From: an uncultured Lachnospiraceae bacterium
GTDB lineage: Bacteria > Bacillota > Clostridia > Lachnospirales > Lachnospiraceae
Direction of reading: 5' to 3'
Assembly (NCBI GenBank): GCA_910579685.1
Contig: CAJTVN010000010.1
Location: 1 to 64,000 of the forward strand
DNA: 64,000 nt
Part shown: positions 8,228-16,670 of the stretch, piece by piece
Layout: each line of letters starts with the position of its first letter
How positions within the stretch are numbered: position 1 is the first letter of the stretch
Notes under the pieces: generated by a model
The model's input: only the letters and a program-made list of their open reading frames with translations
Databases searched by the model: none
Told to the model about the DNA's origin: nothing
Translations under genes and position numbers: made by a program

Positions 8228-9019
8228 ATGAAGATCATATTATCCAGAAAAGGATTTGACACGACAAGCGGGGGATGTCCCAGCCCGATTCTGCCTGACG
8301 GAACCTTATTGACCATGCCGATACCGGATAATGAGGCGCTAAAATATAGCGATCTGCAGTATAATGGCTGTACATATGACAGAATTCTGTCGAGCCTGAA
8401 ACCGGGAAGGGTCTATGATGGATGCCATCTTGACCCGGATATTCGTGAAGGTGTCCGGGTCAAAGTTGTGAACAACTGGGTTCCTGCGTTCGGGCAGACC
8501 GGAAGCGCCTTGGGGATTCTGCGCAATGCCGGTGTGGCAGTGGGGGACCTGTTTCTATTTTTTGGAATTTTCCGGCAGACGGAATATGATCCGGATGGAA
8601 ATTTGAGATTTGTGAAGAAGAAAAAGCCGATTCAGATTATCCACAGCTATCTGCAAATAGGCGAAATACTCGACACTCCCTCCAAAATCAAGAGATGCAG
8701 CTGGCATCCCCATGCGTCTGTAAAAGGGTATCATCCGGAACGCAACGCGGTATATCTGCCATGTCAGAAGTTAAGCATCTATCCGTCTGTACCCGGATGC
8801 GGGGTTCTGTCTTACAGGGAGGACAGAGTTTTAACCATGGAAGACAGAAGCGCCGCAAACTGGAAGGAACATAGCTTTCTTATGCCGGATCATATTATCG
8901 GCAGCCGGAAAAACAGCGCTAAAAACGGCAGCATATACTATCAGGGCCAGTGGCAGGAACTGGTTTTAAAGCCGAGCGAAAGCGCTGAACAATGGGCGAA
9001 AAAAATAATCTGTGAATAG
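8228..9019 (+). CDS. Nmad3-like protein (nucleotide-modification-associated domain 3)
   Basis: A 263-residue protein starting MKIILSRKGFDTTSGGCPSP, then ILPDGTLLTMPIP, the signature opening of Nmad3. Further features are a central GDLFLFFGIFRQTE strand and a C-terminal region ending with WQELVLKPSE. These proteins are predicted to act on or recognise modified nucleotides in DNA or RNA; no catalytic residues are established. ATG 8228 is chosen because GGGGAAA lies just upstream and it gives the family N-terminus; an in-frame GTG at 8201 has a poorly spaced site. It follows the Nmad2-like gene and probably forms an operon with it. No methylase, nuclease or base-modifying enzyme is adjacent, so the pair may be a remnant or act alone. 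Confidence 0.75.
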   Translation: MKIILSRKGFDTTSGGCPSPILPDGTLLTMPIPDNEALKYSDLQYNGCTYDRILSSLKPGRVYDGCHLDPDIREGVRVKVVNNWVPAFGQTGSALGILRNAGVAVGDLFLFFGIFRQTEYDPDGNLRFVKKKKPIQIIHSYLQIGEILDTPSKIKRCSWHPHASVKGYHPERNAVYLPCQKLSIYPSVPGCGVLSYREDRVLTMEDRSAANWKEHSFLMPDHIIGSRKNSAKNGSIYYQGQWQELVLKPSESAEQWAKKIICE

Positions 9020-9061
9020 GGGGATGGAACAAAATTCAGTGAGATAAAGTGCCGCCGCAGA

Positions 9062-10301
9062 TTATCCGATGAGCATCCGTTTCCCGCAGAAAGCAAACCC
9101 GTACTTTCGTATGCGCTCCCCCGGAATTCCCCTGGCAATAAGGTTTGCCTGATAGTTCTTCTCTTTGATCTGGCTTAGGGCCTTCTGCACGGTATCCGAC
9201 AGCTCTTTTTCATTTTTGCCCTGAACCTTGAACTCTATAATGATGGCGTCAAACGGGGCGTCGCTGCCCGACTGCGCATGATTTTCCTGGGTTCTGGGCT
9301 CCGGCATGATATCGTATCTCCCAAAGCCGCTTTCCCGGTTGGATGTGACCACGTACCGATCGGCCAGCTCCACCGCAAGGCCCAGCACGAAGCCGTGGTA
9401 GAAATTCTCCGGCCTTTTTTCGGAAGGCCGTTTTCCGGTGTCAAAGCTTCCAAACATTTCCTGAGTCACCCGGTTCATATAGAGGTTCATCGCCTCCACG
9501 TCGCCAAGCAGCAGCGCGCGGATGAAATCGCAGTAATCCGTCCCCACACTGCCGAACCATCTCCGGATCATGCTGCGGAACATGGCCTTCACTTCAAAGT
9601 TGGTCAGTTCCAGCTCGTACTCTTCCTTCCATTCGCCGAAGTCCAAGGCATAGGCCTGATAGCTTTTCACCTTCAGATACCCGCTGGCAAGCAGAAGGCT
9701 CCAGATCGCCTGCTCATCCTCGTCCAGCATGCTGTACACGATCTGCTCGTCAATTTCCGCACGGATGCTTTCTCCGGACAGCAGGCGCTCAAAGGAGACC
9801 ATTTCCTCCCAGTAACCGTTCACGTAGGCCTCCTGCATGGGAGTGTCGTACTCGTCCAGGAGGATAATGACTTTTTGGCCATAATACCGGCACAGATAAT
9901 CGGATAGTGCCCGGACGGAACCCGAGGCCTCATAATCCTGCATGGTGGCGGAAACATTTCGGAAATCCTTTTTCTCGTTTTCCCCAAGCAGGTTCCCGTC
10001 CAGAAGGAAGCAAGCTGATAAAAAGAACCGGATAAGTCCCCTGCAGCTGCCGGTACTTTTCCTCGTTCCAGATGGAGAGCCCCTCGAACAGATCGCTGCG
10101 GCCGGCATATTTCACGGAAAAGAATTTCTCCAGCATGCTCATATTCAGGGTCTTGCCAAACCGCCTGGGCCTTGTGATCAGTGTCACGTGATCTCCGCTT
10201 TCCCACCACTGCCGTATGAAATGTGTTTTGTCGATATAGAAATATTCCTTTTCCCGGACCGTCTCAAAATCCTGGTTTCCAATTCCGACTGTTCTTGCCA
10301 T
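9062..10301 (-). pseudogene. Broken AAA-ATPase-like / PD-(D/E)XK protein
   Basis: Family: AAA-ATPase_like N-terminus with a PDDEXK_9-type C-terminus, a multicopy family in Lachnospiraceae of unknown function. The N-terminus (GIGNQDFETVREKEYFYIDKT) and Walker A-like RPRRFGKTLN are in one frame. Near 10015-10025, at a short A-run, a -1 shift moves the coding to another frame, which continues through the Walker B-like IILLDEYDTPM. Near 9790 about 150-200 residues of the ATPase-to-nuclease linker are missing: DEYDTPMQEAYVNGYWEEMVSF runs straight into LLSGESIRAEIDEQIV. The nuclease core (FDAIIIEFKVQ) is intact. An intact relative lies at 23405-24973. Confidence 0.85.
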
Positions 10302-10645
10302 TTACGTATCCCCTCCCGTGAGATTTTATGCCCTTGGCACAGTTTTCCTGTCTGTTTACAGTATATCCGCTTTTTCCGGTGAAATCAATGGAGTGTTATG
10401 CTGTTAATGACAGGAGCGAGGTTACTTTTCACGGGTCAGGAATGCGCACTGGCTGCATATTCCGTGAGAACATAATTCCAGCAGTGCACCGTGGGCGATT
10501 TTCGGTGCGCCCTCTCTTAAATAGCGGTTCATCCTCATCAGCAGGGAAAAATGTACGCAGGGAGGAGGCCATGAAGTTGTGCGGCGATACGCCGCCGGGC
10601 GAATGAGATTCTTGCGGGAGGATAGGAGAGAAAACAGCACCGCAC
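10302..10645. other. Gene-free region with remnant sequence
   Basis: About 340 bp with no supported gene. It holds the start region of the broken ATPase gene on the minus strand and a weak hairpin (GTGCACCG with CGGTGCGCC around 10485-10510). Short frames on either strand lack ribosome binding sites and family features. Confidence 0.4.
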
Positions 10646-10674
10646 TTTACACACGGACAGCCATTTGCTATAAT
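10646..10674 (+). promoter_or_regulatory. Sigma-A promoter for the DUF3048 gene
   Basis: TTTACA (10646-10651), a 17-bp spacer and a consensus TATAAT (10669-10674), placing the start point about 38 bp before the ATG at 10719. Confidence 0.75.
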
Positions 10675-10718
10675 ATAAGTTCACGAAAATACATGAGATT
10701 ACAAAGAGAGGATACGAA

Positions 10719-11789
10719 ATGAAACGAAAAACAATTACCAAAAAACGCTCTGTCTGCGTGCTTGCAGCCGGCTTTTTCGCCTGCGCCGCACTGCTGAATC
10801 CTTTTGCTGCCGGAAGTGAAAAAGTTCTGGCGGATGAACAGGTCCCCAGTATTTACACGAATGAGATGGTTCCTGCCGCCCAGGCGTCCCAGCGCCCTAT
10901 CGCTGTCATGATGCCCACGGACAAAAAGGCGCAGCCCTCTTATGGGATTGGAAACGCCAAGATCCTTTATGAGATCATGGAGGAAGGGGAGATGTCCCGC
11001 CAGATGGCCATTATTGACAACTGGCAGGGGCTTGACCGCATCGGAAACATCAGAAGCTGCCGTGACTACTATATTTCCCTTGCTACGGAATGGGATCCTA
11101 TACTGGTGCATGTGGGAGGCGTCTATTACATGAAGGATCGAATCAGTGCGCCGGATATCAATAATCTGTCAGGAACCAGAGAATACGGTACCGGCGGAGA
11201 AGCGCCGGGTTCCGGCTATTTCTTCCGGGTTTCGGACAGGAAGGCGCCCCACAACGCATACATAAGCAGCGAGGGGATCACCAACGCCTGCAGCGAACTG
11301 GGATATTCTTTATCCGTAAGGCCGGAGTATTACAACGCATCCCACTTTTTGTTTGCGGAAGGCGTAAACTCTCTGGAGCAGTATGCGGCCGCAGTGCCCG
11401 GCAACACAATCGATCTGTCCAATATTTTTACCTATACCAAAAGCAGCTTTACCTATAACCCGGAAACCGGGCTCTATGCGAAGAACCTTCATGGAGGCCC
11501 GCAGACGGACGGACTGACAGGACAGCAGCTTACCTTTGCAAACGTGATTATCCAGAATACGAAGTGGTCCAAGCGTGATGCCAAGGGATACCTTGCCTTT
11601 CAGACCATTGATTCCACCGGGGACGGGTATTATTTCACCAGGGGCAGGGGAATCCACATTACATGGAAAAAGACTTCCGATTACTCTCCCACGAAATATT
11701 ATGACGATAACGGCAATGAGATTCAGCTCAATACCGGAAAGACTTATATCGGTGTAGCGCAGGAGGGGCGTGCCGTCTCGTACTCCTGA
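10719..11789 (+). CDS. Exported DUF3048 (YerB-like) protein
   Basis: A 356-residue protein with an N-terminal signal sequence: basic KRKTITKKR, then a hydrophobic stretch (VCVLAAGFFACAALL) and a likely cleavage region near residue 37. The mature part follows the DUF3048 layout: RPIAVMMPTDKKAQPSYGI near 60, IRSCRDYYISLATEWDPILVH near 110, APHNAYIS near 170, then a C-terminal TKWSKRDAKGYLAFQTI and GRGIHITWKK half. The family is a cell-envelope protein of unknown function. It has its own promoter, and GAGAGGA lies just before the ATG. It is a single-gene unit. Confidence 0.85.
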   Translation: MKRKTITKKRSVCVLAAGFFACAALLNPFAAGSEKVLADEQVPSIYTNEMVPAAQASQRPIAVMMPTDKKAQPSYGIGNAKILYEIMEEGEMSRQMAIIDNWQGLDRIGNIRSCRDYYISLATEWDPILVHVGGVYYMKDRISAPDINNLSGTREYGTGGEAPGSGYFFRVSDRKAPHNAYISSEGITNACSELGYSLSVRPEYYNASHFLFAEGVNSLEQYAAAVPGNTIDLSNIFTYTKSSFTYNPETGLYAKNLHGGPQTDGLTGQQLTFANVIIQNTKWSKRDAKGYLAFQTIDSTGDGYYFTRGRGIHITWKKTSDYSPTKYYDDNGNEIQLNTGKTYIGVAQEGRAVSYS

Positions 11790-11837
11790 GATGAGACTTT
11801 GGCGCAGGTAAGACTTATTGGAATTGGAGATTGACGC

Positions 11838-11935
11838 AAAGTTATATAAAGTTATATAATATTTGAAAAGTTATATAAAGTTATATAGGAAAAGAAAAGT
11901 TATATAAAGTTATATAGGAAAAGAAAAGTTATATA
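11838..11935 (+). repeat. 29-bp-period tandem array of GTTATATA motifs
   Basis: Seven exact copies of GTTATATA begin at 11841, 11851, 11870, 11880, 11899, 11909 and 11928. They form doublets (GTTATATAAAGTTATATA) with 10-bp spacing inside a doublet and an exact 29-bp period between doublets. The spacer between the second and third repeats, and again before the last half-copy, is GGAAAAGAAAA; the first spacer differs. The last half-copy runs into the AAGGAGG site of the ATPase gene at 11947. A 10-bp offset puts both motifs of a doublet on one face of the helix, so cooperative protein binding or a translational operator is inferred. Confidence 0.92.
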
Positions 11936-11946
11936 AGGAGGCTGCC

Positions 11947-12987
11947 ATGGATAATCCATTTACCTTATCTTTTGGGAAAAAACCATTGCAATATATATCC
12001 CGCATTTCCCAGACTGCGGAAATTATAGATAATTTCACTGCGCGGCAGCCATCCAATCAGATCTATATGCTTACGGGAGTAAGGGGAGCCGGAAAGACCG
12101 TCATGATGAGCAGCATTGCGAATGAGCTTGGAAAAAATGAGGACTGGATTGTTGTGGAATTGAATCCCAACAGGGATCTTCTCAAAAGCCTTGCGGCGAA
12201 ACTCTACACTCTGCCGGAGATGTATCCATACTTTATCCAGGCGAAGATTGACCTTTCCTTCTTTGGGCTGGGCGTGAGCCTGGAAAATGCCGTCCCTGTT
12301 ACAGACATTGAAAATGCGATTGAACGGCTACTGTCTGAAATCCGGAAACGGAATAAGAGGCTGCTGATAACGATTGATGAAGCGGTAAACTGTGAGCAGA
12401 TCAGGATATTTGCCAGCTCCTTTCAGATTTTTATGAGACAGGAGTATCCCATATTTTTATTGATGACAGGTTTGTACGAAAATATTTATGATCTGCAAAA
12501 TGAGAAAACTCTGACATTCCTGTACAGGGCGCCCAAGGTAGTGCCGGGCCCCCTGAATCACACTGCGGTTCGCAAGCAGTATATGGATATTTTTGGCCTG
12601 GATATGGAAAAGGCGGAAAAAATGGCCAGACTGACAAAAGGCTACCCATTTGCGTTCCAGGTGCTGGGCTATCTCTGTTGGGAGAATAAGGGCGAAAAGG
12701 ATATAGAAGAGATCATGCCGGAGTATGACCAGTATCTTGAGGAATATGTATATGGAAAGATCTGGTCTGAGCTCTCCGGAAAGGATCGGGAAATACTGGC
12801 GTATATGGCGTCGAGTGGTGAGACCAGGGTTAAGAGTCTCCGAGATCAGATGAAGATGAGCTCGGAACTGTTTTCCGTGTACAGAGGACGCTTAAAGCGC
12901 AAGGGGGTTATTGATACCGGCAAGTATGCAGAGGTCTCCTTCATCCTTCCCAGATTTGCTGAGTTTGTCCTGGCGCAGATGATCTGA
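11947..12987 (+). CDS. AAA-type ATP-binding protein (STAND/archaeal-ATPase-like)
   Basis: A 346-residue P-loop ATPase. Residues 40-60 hold Walker A (GVRGAGKTV), and Walker B-like LLITIDEAV lies near 142. A sensor-type strand (YPIFLLMTG) is near 170, a lid helix region (KGYPFAFQVLGYLCW) near 240, and a C-terminal winged helix (LAYMASSGETRVKSLRDQM, then GRLKRKGVIDTG) occupies 280-346. The layout resembles AAA_16/archaeal ATPase proteins often found as solitary accessory genes; substrate and partner are unknown. The start has an AAGGAGG site partly formed by the end of the upstream repeat array, which suggests the array controls this gene. No nuclease partner is adjacent. Confidence 0.8.
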   Translation: MDNPFTLSFGKKPLQYISRISQTAEIIDNFTARQPSNQIYMLTGVRGAGKTVMMSSIANELGKNEDWIVVELNPNRDLLKSLAAKLYTLPEMYPYFIQAKIDLSFFGLGVSLENAVPVTDIENAIERLLSEIRKRNKRLLITIDEAVNCEQIRIFASSFQIFMRQEYPIFLLMTGLYENIYDLQNEKTLTFLYRAPKVVPGPLNHTAVRKQYMDIFGLDMEKAEKMARLTKGYPFAFQVLGYLCWENKGEKDIEEIMPEYDQYLEEYVYGKIWSELSGKDREILAYMASSGETRVKSLRDQMKMSSELFSVYRGRLKRKGVIDTGKYAEVSFILPRFAEFVLAQMI

Positions 12988-13063
12988 TCAATGAACCTCT
13001 TGAACCTCCCGACAGTGCAGAGCTTTGAAAGTGACGGGAAGGAAGCGGAAGGAGAGGAAAGGG

Positions 13064-13378
13064 ATGGGAAGAAGAAAGACAAGAAATATTTTCTGGGGAA
13101 TTTTGTTTTTGCTGGGCGCACTTGCCCTGCTGCTCGGAAAATTGGGATATTTGAATGGAATGGGTTTTTGGTCCGTGTTTATTTCTGTTATTTTGGCCGG
13201 ATTTTTGATAAACGGGATTCTGAGGCGGTCATTTGGCGGGATTTTGTTTTCTCTGGCGATGCTGATCATCATCAATGACGAGCTGCTGCATATGGAGGCG
13301 ATCACGCCCTGGCCGGTTCTGGGTGCGGCTCTCCTTGGCACCATTGGGCTGCACTTCCTCTTTCCCGGGCGCAGGTAA
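13064..13378 (+). CDS. Small membrane protein, LiaF/LiaI-type TM domain
   Basis: A 104-residue protein: a basic N-terminus (MGRRKTRN), then four hydrophobic segments (IFWGILFLLGALALLLGKLG; FWSVFISVILAGFLINGIL; GILFSLAMLIII; PVLGAALLGTIGLHFLF). The alternation and the R-R-S-FGGI loop resemble the LiaF-type transmembrane domain (DUF5668-like) of envelope-stress proteins. The start is ATG 13064, after GGAGAGGAAAGG; longer in-frame starts lack sites. It lies 76 bp after the ATPase gene and may be co-transcribed. The function is unknown. Confidence 0.7.
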   Translation: MGRRKTRNIFWGILFLLGALALLLGKLGYLNGMGFWSVFISVILAGFLINGILRRSFGGILFSLAMLIIINDELLHMEAITPWPVLGAALLGTIGLHFLFPGRR

Positions 13379-13420
13379 CTCTGGACTGTTCCTTTGGCAG
13401 CCTTACGGTTCATTATATTT

Positions 13421-13482
13421 GAGATAAACAAGACAGGGGGAAAGGGCGGAATAATCGCCCTTCCCCCTGTCTTGTTTATCTC
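13421..13482. terminator. Very long bidirectional hairpin between convergent genes
   Basis: A 27-bp stem with one bulged base: GAGATAAACAAGACAGGGGG continuing AAAGGGCG (13421-13448) against 13456-13482, with a 7-base loop GAATAAT. It lies between the small membrane gene and the convergent MFS gene, overlapping the last two bases of the MFS stop region. The arm ends supply only a short A/T stretch, so termination is inferred from position; RNase III processing is possible. Confidence 0.7.
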
Positions 13483-14692
13483 AGCAGGCATTTGTCTTTT
13501 TTGTTCTGCCGAGAATAAAGAGCATCAACAATAAAACAATTGGAAACACGAGACCGACACTCATGCCAACCCGAATATCGTCTCCCGCATATTGTGTCAT
13601 TCGGCCCACAATACCCGGTCCAATGCTCCCGCCCAGATCGCCTGCCATGGCAAGAAGGGCAAACATGGCGGTTCCGCCCATGGGGAACCGTTCGGACGAG
13701 ATGCTGATCGTCCCGGGCCACATGATTCCAACCGAAAATCCGCACGCAATACAGCCGACCAGTCCGAGCAGAGGATTTGACGACAGTGAGGCGAGAAGAT
13801 AACACGCCACGCATAAGATTCCGGAGCCTGTCATAAACTTCATCAGATCCATTTTGCCGCCATATTTTCCAAAGATCACACGGCTGATCCCCATAGTAAC
13901 CGCAAACATGCAGGGGCCTGCCAGATCGCCTACTGTTTTCGACAATCCCAGTGCCGCCTCGGCGTAAGCCGACGCCCATTGCGCCATGGAAAGCTCGGAT
14001 GCGCCGGAGCAGACCATCAGACAGACGGCCAGCCAGAAAAGGGGCTTGCGGAACAATTCCCTGATTCCCATTCCGACGCCGTCCTCCACTAAATGCTCGA
14101 TGGGGCAGGCTGCGAAATTGTAGATATTTACTGCGGGAATCAGCGCCCATAGCACGGCCAGGCATTTCCAGCTGTCCATTCCGAATACCAGGAAAAATAA
14201 GGTTGAAACCAATATTGTTCCCACCGATCCCCAACAATAGAAGGAATGGAGCAGGCTCATGGTCGCTTCTTTATTCTCAAAGGGACAGGCCTCCACAATC
14301 GGGCTGCAGAGCACTTCGATCAGTCCGCTTCCGACCGCATACAGGATTACGCCGCCAAGAATTCCCATAAACGGATTCGGCAGGAGATCCGGCAGAAACG
14401 CCAGTCCGACGAGCCCGGCGGCGGCACACGCCTGGGAGGACACAATACATACACGATATCCAATCCTGTCCACGAATTTGGCACAAAACAAATCCACCAA
14501 AAGCTGTGTAAAGAAAAAGCAGGTGGATATCAGTGCGATATTTCCCAGAGAGATATTATAATCATAATGAAATTTCAGAAACAGCAGCGGCGCAAAATTA
14601 GCCGCAATTGCCTGGGTAATAAAGCCCAGATAACAGGCTGTTTTTGTTTTGCGGTAGTTTGGCATGATATTCTCGGCCTCCTTAAATTCCAT
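13481..14692 (-). CDS. MFS transporter
   Basis: A 403-residue major facilitator with 12 predicted membrane segments. Features are the loop-2 region AKFVDRIGYRVCIVSS after TM2, a GILGGVILYAVGSGLIEVL segment, and the C-terminal half with a matching FGKYGGKMDLMKFMTGSG loop. The substrate is unknown; members of this subgroup often carry sugars. The start at 14692 has GAGGTGA 7 bases upstream; ATG 14665 (MPNYRK) with AAGGAGG is an alternative. It is transcribed divergently from an AraC regulator across a 118-bp gap, so control by that regulator is inferred. Confidence 0.85.
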   Translation of the reverse strand: MEFKEAENIMPNYRKTKTACYLGFITQAIAANFAPLLFLKFHYDYNISLGNIALISTCFFFTQLLVDLFCAKFVDRIGYRVCIVSSQACAAAGLVGLAFLPDLLPNPFMGILGGVILYAVGSGLIEVLCSPIVEACPFENKEATMSLLHSFYCWGSVGTILVSTLFFLVFGMDSWKCLAVLWALIPAVNIYNFAACPIEHLVEDGVGMGIRELFRKPLFWLAVCLMVCSGASELSMAQWASAYAEAALGLSKTVGDLAGPCMFAVTMGISRVIFGKYGGKMDLMKFMTGSGILCVACYLLASLSSNPLLGLVGCIACGFSVGIMWPGTISISSERFPMGGTAMFALLAMAGDLGGSIGPGIVGRMTQYAGDDIRVGMSVGLVFPIVLLLMLFILGRTKKTNAC

Positions 14693-14731
14693 GTTCTGTC
14701 ACCTCGTATTGTTTTTCTTGGATTATATAAC

Positions 14732-14750
14732 ATGAAAATCAGGCTTTCAT
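14732..14750. promoter_or_regulatory. Candidate operator between MFS and AraC genes
   Basis: Inverted repeat ATGAAA-N7-TTTCAT (14732-14737 and 14745-14750) centred between the divergent starts. It touches the araC -35 region, and a minus-strand TATAAT for the MFS gene lies next to it at 14722-14727. Binding by the adjacent AraC protein is inferred. Confidence 0.4.
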
Positions 14751-14779
14751 TGATTTATATCTCATGTTTATTGTATAAT
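14750..14779 (+). promoter_or_regulatory. Promoter for the AraC-family gene
   Basis: TTGATT (14750-14755), an 18-bp spacer and a consensus TATAAT (14774-14779), about 30 bp before the start codon. Confidence 0.6.
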
Positions 14780-14810
14780 ATCGTAAAAATTACCCGGGGA
14801 TGCTTTGATT

Positions 14811-15731
14811 ATGAATTTTAATACGTCCTATAACAAGATTATTACAGATGACAATTTGATGGAAACGATTCAGCATGGAGCAAGCAGCTACCCGTTTCAG
14901 TTTTATTATGACAATTTAGCTTTGTTTGATTTCAACTGTATCGAGTGGCACTGGCATACGGAACTGGAAGTTGTGTATATTGAATCGGGAACCGTGACCT
15001 TCTGGATCGGGGAAAAACAGTTCACCTTATCGGAAGGGAACGGCATATTTATTAACTCCAAAATCCTGCATCGCTTTTATTCCCCGGAAGAAGCTGTTAT
15101 TCCGAATTTTGTATGCATGCCCTCTTTTATTGCCGCACCGGATACTTTTATATATCATAAGTATGTCCTGCCCGTCATATCTTCCTCATTGGCCTTTCAG
15201 ACTTTTTGTGCGGAAGTTCACTGGCAGGCGCGGGTGCTGTCAATTATTAGGCAGATCATAGAAGCTCAGAACAGAGCTTCCTCCTGCGAGCTTGCGACAG
15301 CCGCTCTTGTTCAGAGGCTTTGGCTGGAGATCTATGAAAACACGGATATTATGGATAGAGAGAAACACATCAGTGATTCGGCTTCTTCCCAGGCAAGATT
15401 ACAGTTAATGATGCAGTACATCCATCAGAATTATCCGCATGATATTTCACTGGAAGAGATTGCACATCATGCAAAGATCAGCAAAAGCACGGTATTGAAC
15501 CTTTTCCGGAAATATTTACATGTTACGCCGATTAATTATCTGATCGGTTATCGGTTGAACGAGGCGGCGCTTTTGCTTTCAAAGACGGAGAAAAAAGTCA
15601 TCACGATTTCTGAGGAAACGGGATTTAACAACGTGGACCATTTTTGCAGGCTGTTTAAAAAGCGCTATCATCTCACGCCGACACAATACCGGAAAAGAAA
15701 GGCATCGGCGTTTTCCGGAGAAGATTTGTGA
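14811..15731 (+). CDS. AraC-family transcriptional regulator with cupin sensor
   Basis: A 306-residue regulator. Residues 40-110 form a cupin (WHWHTELEVVYIESGTVTFW, then GIFINSKILHRF) that should bind a small ligand, often a sugar. Residues 200-300 hold the two helix-turn-helix motifs of AraC proteins (SLEEIAHHAKISKSTVLNLF and ISEETGFNNVDHFCRLFKKR), followed by TPTQYRK. The start is uncertain: ATG 14811 or in-frame TTG 14805, both with a weak site. It is divergent from the MFS gene, which it probably controls. Family certain, ligand unknown. Confidence 0.88.
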   Translation: MNFNTSYNKIITDDNLMETIQHGASSYPFQFYYDNLALFDFNCIEWHWHTELEVVYIESGTVTFWIGEKQFTLSEGNGIFINSKILHRFYSPEEAVIPNFVCMPSFIAAPDTFIYHKYVLPVISSSLAFQTFCAEVHWQARVLSIIRQIIEAQNRASSCELATAALVQRLWLEIYENTDIMDREKHISDSASSQARLQLMMQYIHQNYPHDISLEEIAHHAKISKSTVLNLFRKYLHVTPINYLIGYRLNEAALLLSKTEKKVITISEETGFNNVDHFCRLFKKRYHLTPTQYRKRKASAFSGEDL

Positions 15732-15775
15732 GCATTGCCGGTTTCCGCCCGCCGGCAATCAGCACGTTTACTGCA

Positions 15776-16202
15776 TCAATGACCGGTATCCTCAAATTCG
15801 ATTTTATCCATTACGTTGAGTATTTTTTTAACAGCCGGTTCTTGTTTATAGGCATCCGGCAGTTGCTCTTTTGAATATACAAGCCCGCTTCTTCCGGAGG
15901 TGGCCAGCCTGAGCAACGACGAGAAATATCTCTCCCAGCTAAAATACTGCGTGGTTTCCACATAATTCTGTGGAGATTCAAGGATTTTATTCCTGCGGGC
16001 AACGAGCCAAGCGGGCATGCTTGCATGCACATTCATGATAATAGAAAGCCTGCTTTCTATAATTATTATATGCACGGACCATATCTACCAATGTTGTCTT
16101 TCCTGTTGCGCTGTTTCCGGAAATTATAGTAATTTGCCTGCGAACCAGGAATTCATACTTTACCCGCTTGGATCGTATTGATATTTTATATGCTCCTACC
16201 AT
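15776..16202 (-). pseudogene. Fragment of a P-loop ATPase
   Basis: The N-terminus (MVGAYKISIRSKRVKYEF, then ITIISGNSATGKTTLVDM) carries an intact Walker A near residue 32 but is out of frame after about residue 55. A second frame holds an apparent C-terminus (SWERYFSSLLRLATSGRSG and QEPAVKKILNVMDKIEFED). The central region with Walker B is missing, so this is a frameshifted, internally deleted gene. It begins 15 bp after the gene fragment at 16217-16462 on the same strand, suggesting a former two-gene operon. Function unknown. Confidence 0.65.
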
Positions 16203-16216
16203 AGACCAATTCCGCC

Positions 16217-16462
16217 CTATAAATATTCATCCGTGACTTTGAATAGTTCCCAGACATCATGAACAATTTCTTTTGTATTCTCTATATATATCTCAAATGG
16301 ACCGTCACCAAAATCCATAAGGTGTCCAAGGCGTATGGTTACATCCATTTCCTGGCCAATTTTCAATAACCATTTGCTGCAGTTATCGCCGCATGTTGAC
16401 GCATTGAAAACCGTTTCCGGTTCATTGGCTACTAACAGAAGCGTTTTGTGCCGCCGGATAAC
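16217..16462 (-). pseudogene. 5'-truncated unknown gene, partner of the P-loop fragment
   Basis: An open frame without a start, bounded upstream by a stop at 16463-16465. It encodes an 81-residue C-terminal segment (KTLLLVANEPETVFNASTC, then IGQEMDVTIRLGHLMDFGDG and VHDVWELFKVTDEYL). Composition and codon use look like real coding sequence. No family is recognised with confidence. It ends 15 bp before the P-loop fragment, so the two were probably co-transcribed. Confidence 0.55.
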
Positions 16463-16561
16463 TTAGTGGACGGTATTTGTCCTAATACCGGACTTTTAAT
16501 GCACTCAGGGCTTAATACCTCTGGGAACTGGCAATTGTTTTCGGTGGTTAAAAAAGACTAA
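16448..16561 (+). pseudogene. Unidentified plus-strand C-terminal gene fragment
   Basis: Plus-strand frame opening after a stop and reading VPPDNLVDGICPNTGLLMHS, then GLNTSGNWQLFSVVKKD before TAA at 16559. It has no start signal. The composition is protein-like and ends naturally, so it may be the tail of a lost gene; its overlap with the opposite-strand fragment marks a rearrangement junction near 16450. Confidence 0.3.
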
Positions 16562-16579
16562 AATAGAATAAATAATTAC

Positions 16580-16608
16580 TTTACATAATAGCTAAAAAGA
16601 AGTAATAT
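16580..16608 (+). promoter_or_regulatory. Promoter of the mannoside operon
   Basis: TTTACA (16580-16585), a 17-bp spacer and TAATAT (16603-16608) in a very A/T-rich stretch, about 60 bp before the epimerase start. No cre-like site was found nearby. Confidence 0.55.
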
Positions 16609-16670
16609 TAAAATAAATAAGAGAAAATAAAAAGCTAAAATTAACCAAACTAAAGGAGGTGTAATGAAAA

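Noticed and set aside
11838..11935. CRISPR array
   Set aside because: The repeats are only 8-18 bp, the spacers nearly identical, and no cas gene is present; it is a tandem operator-like array.
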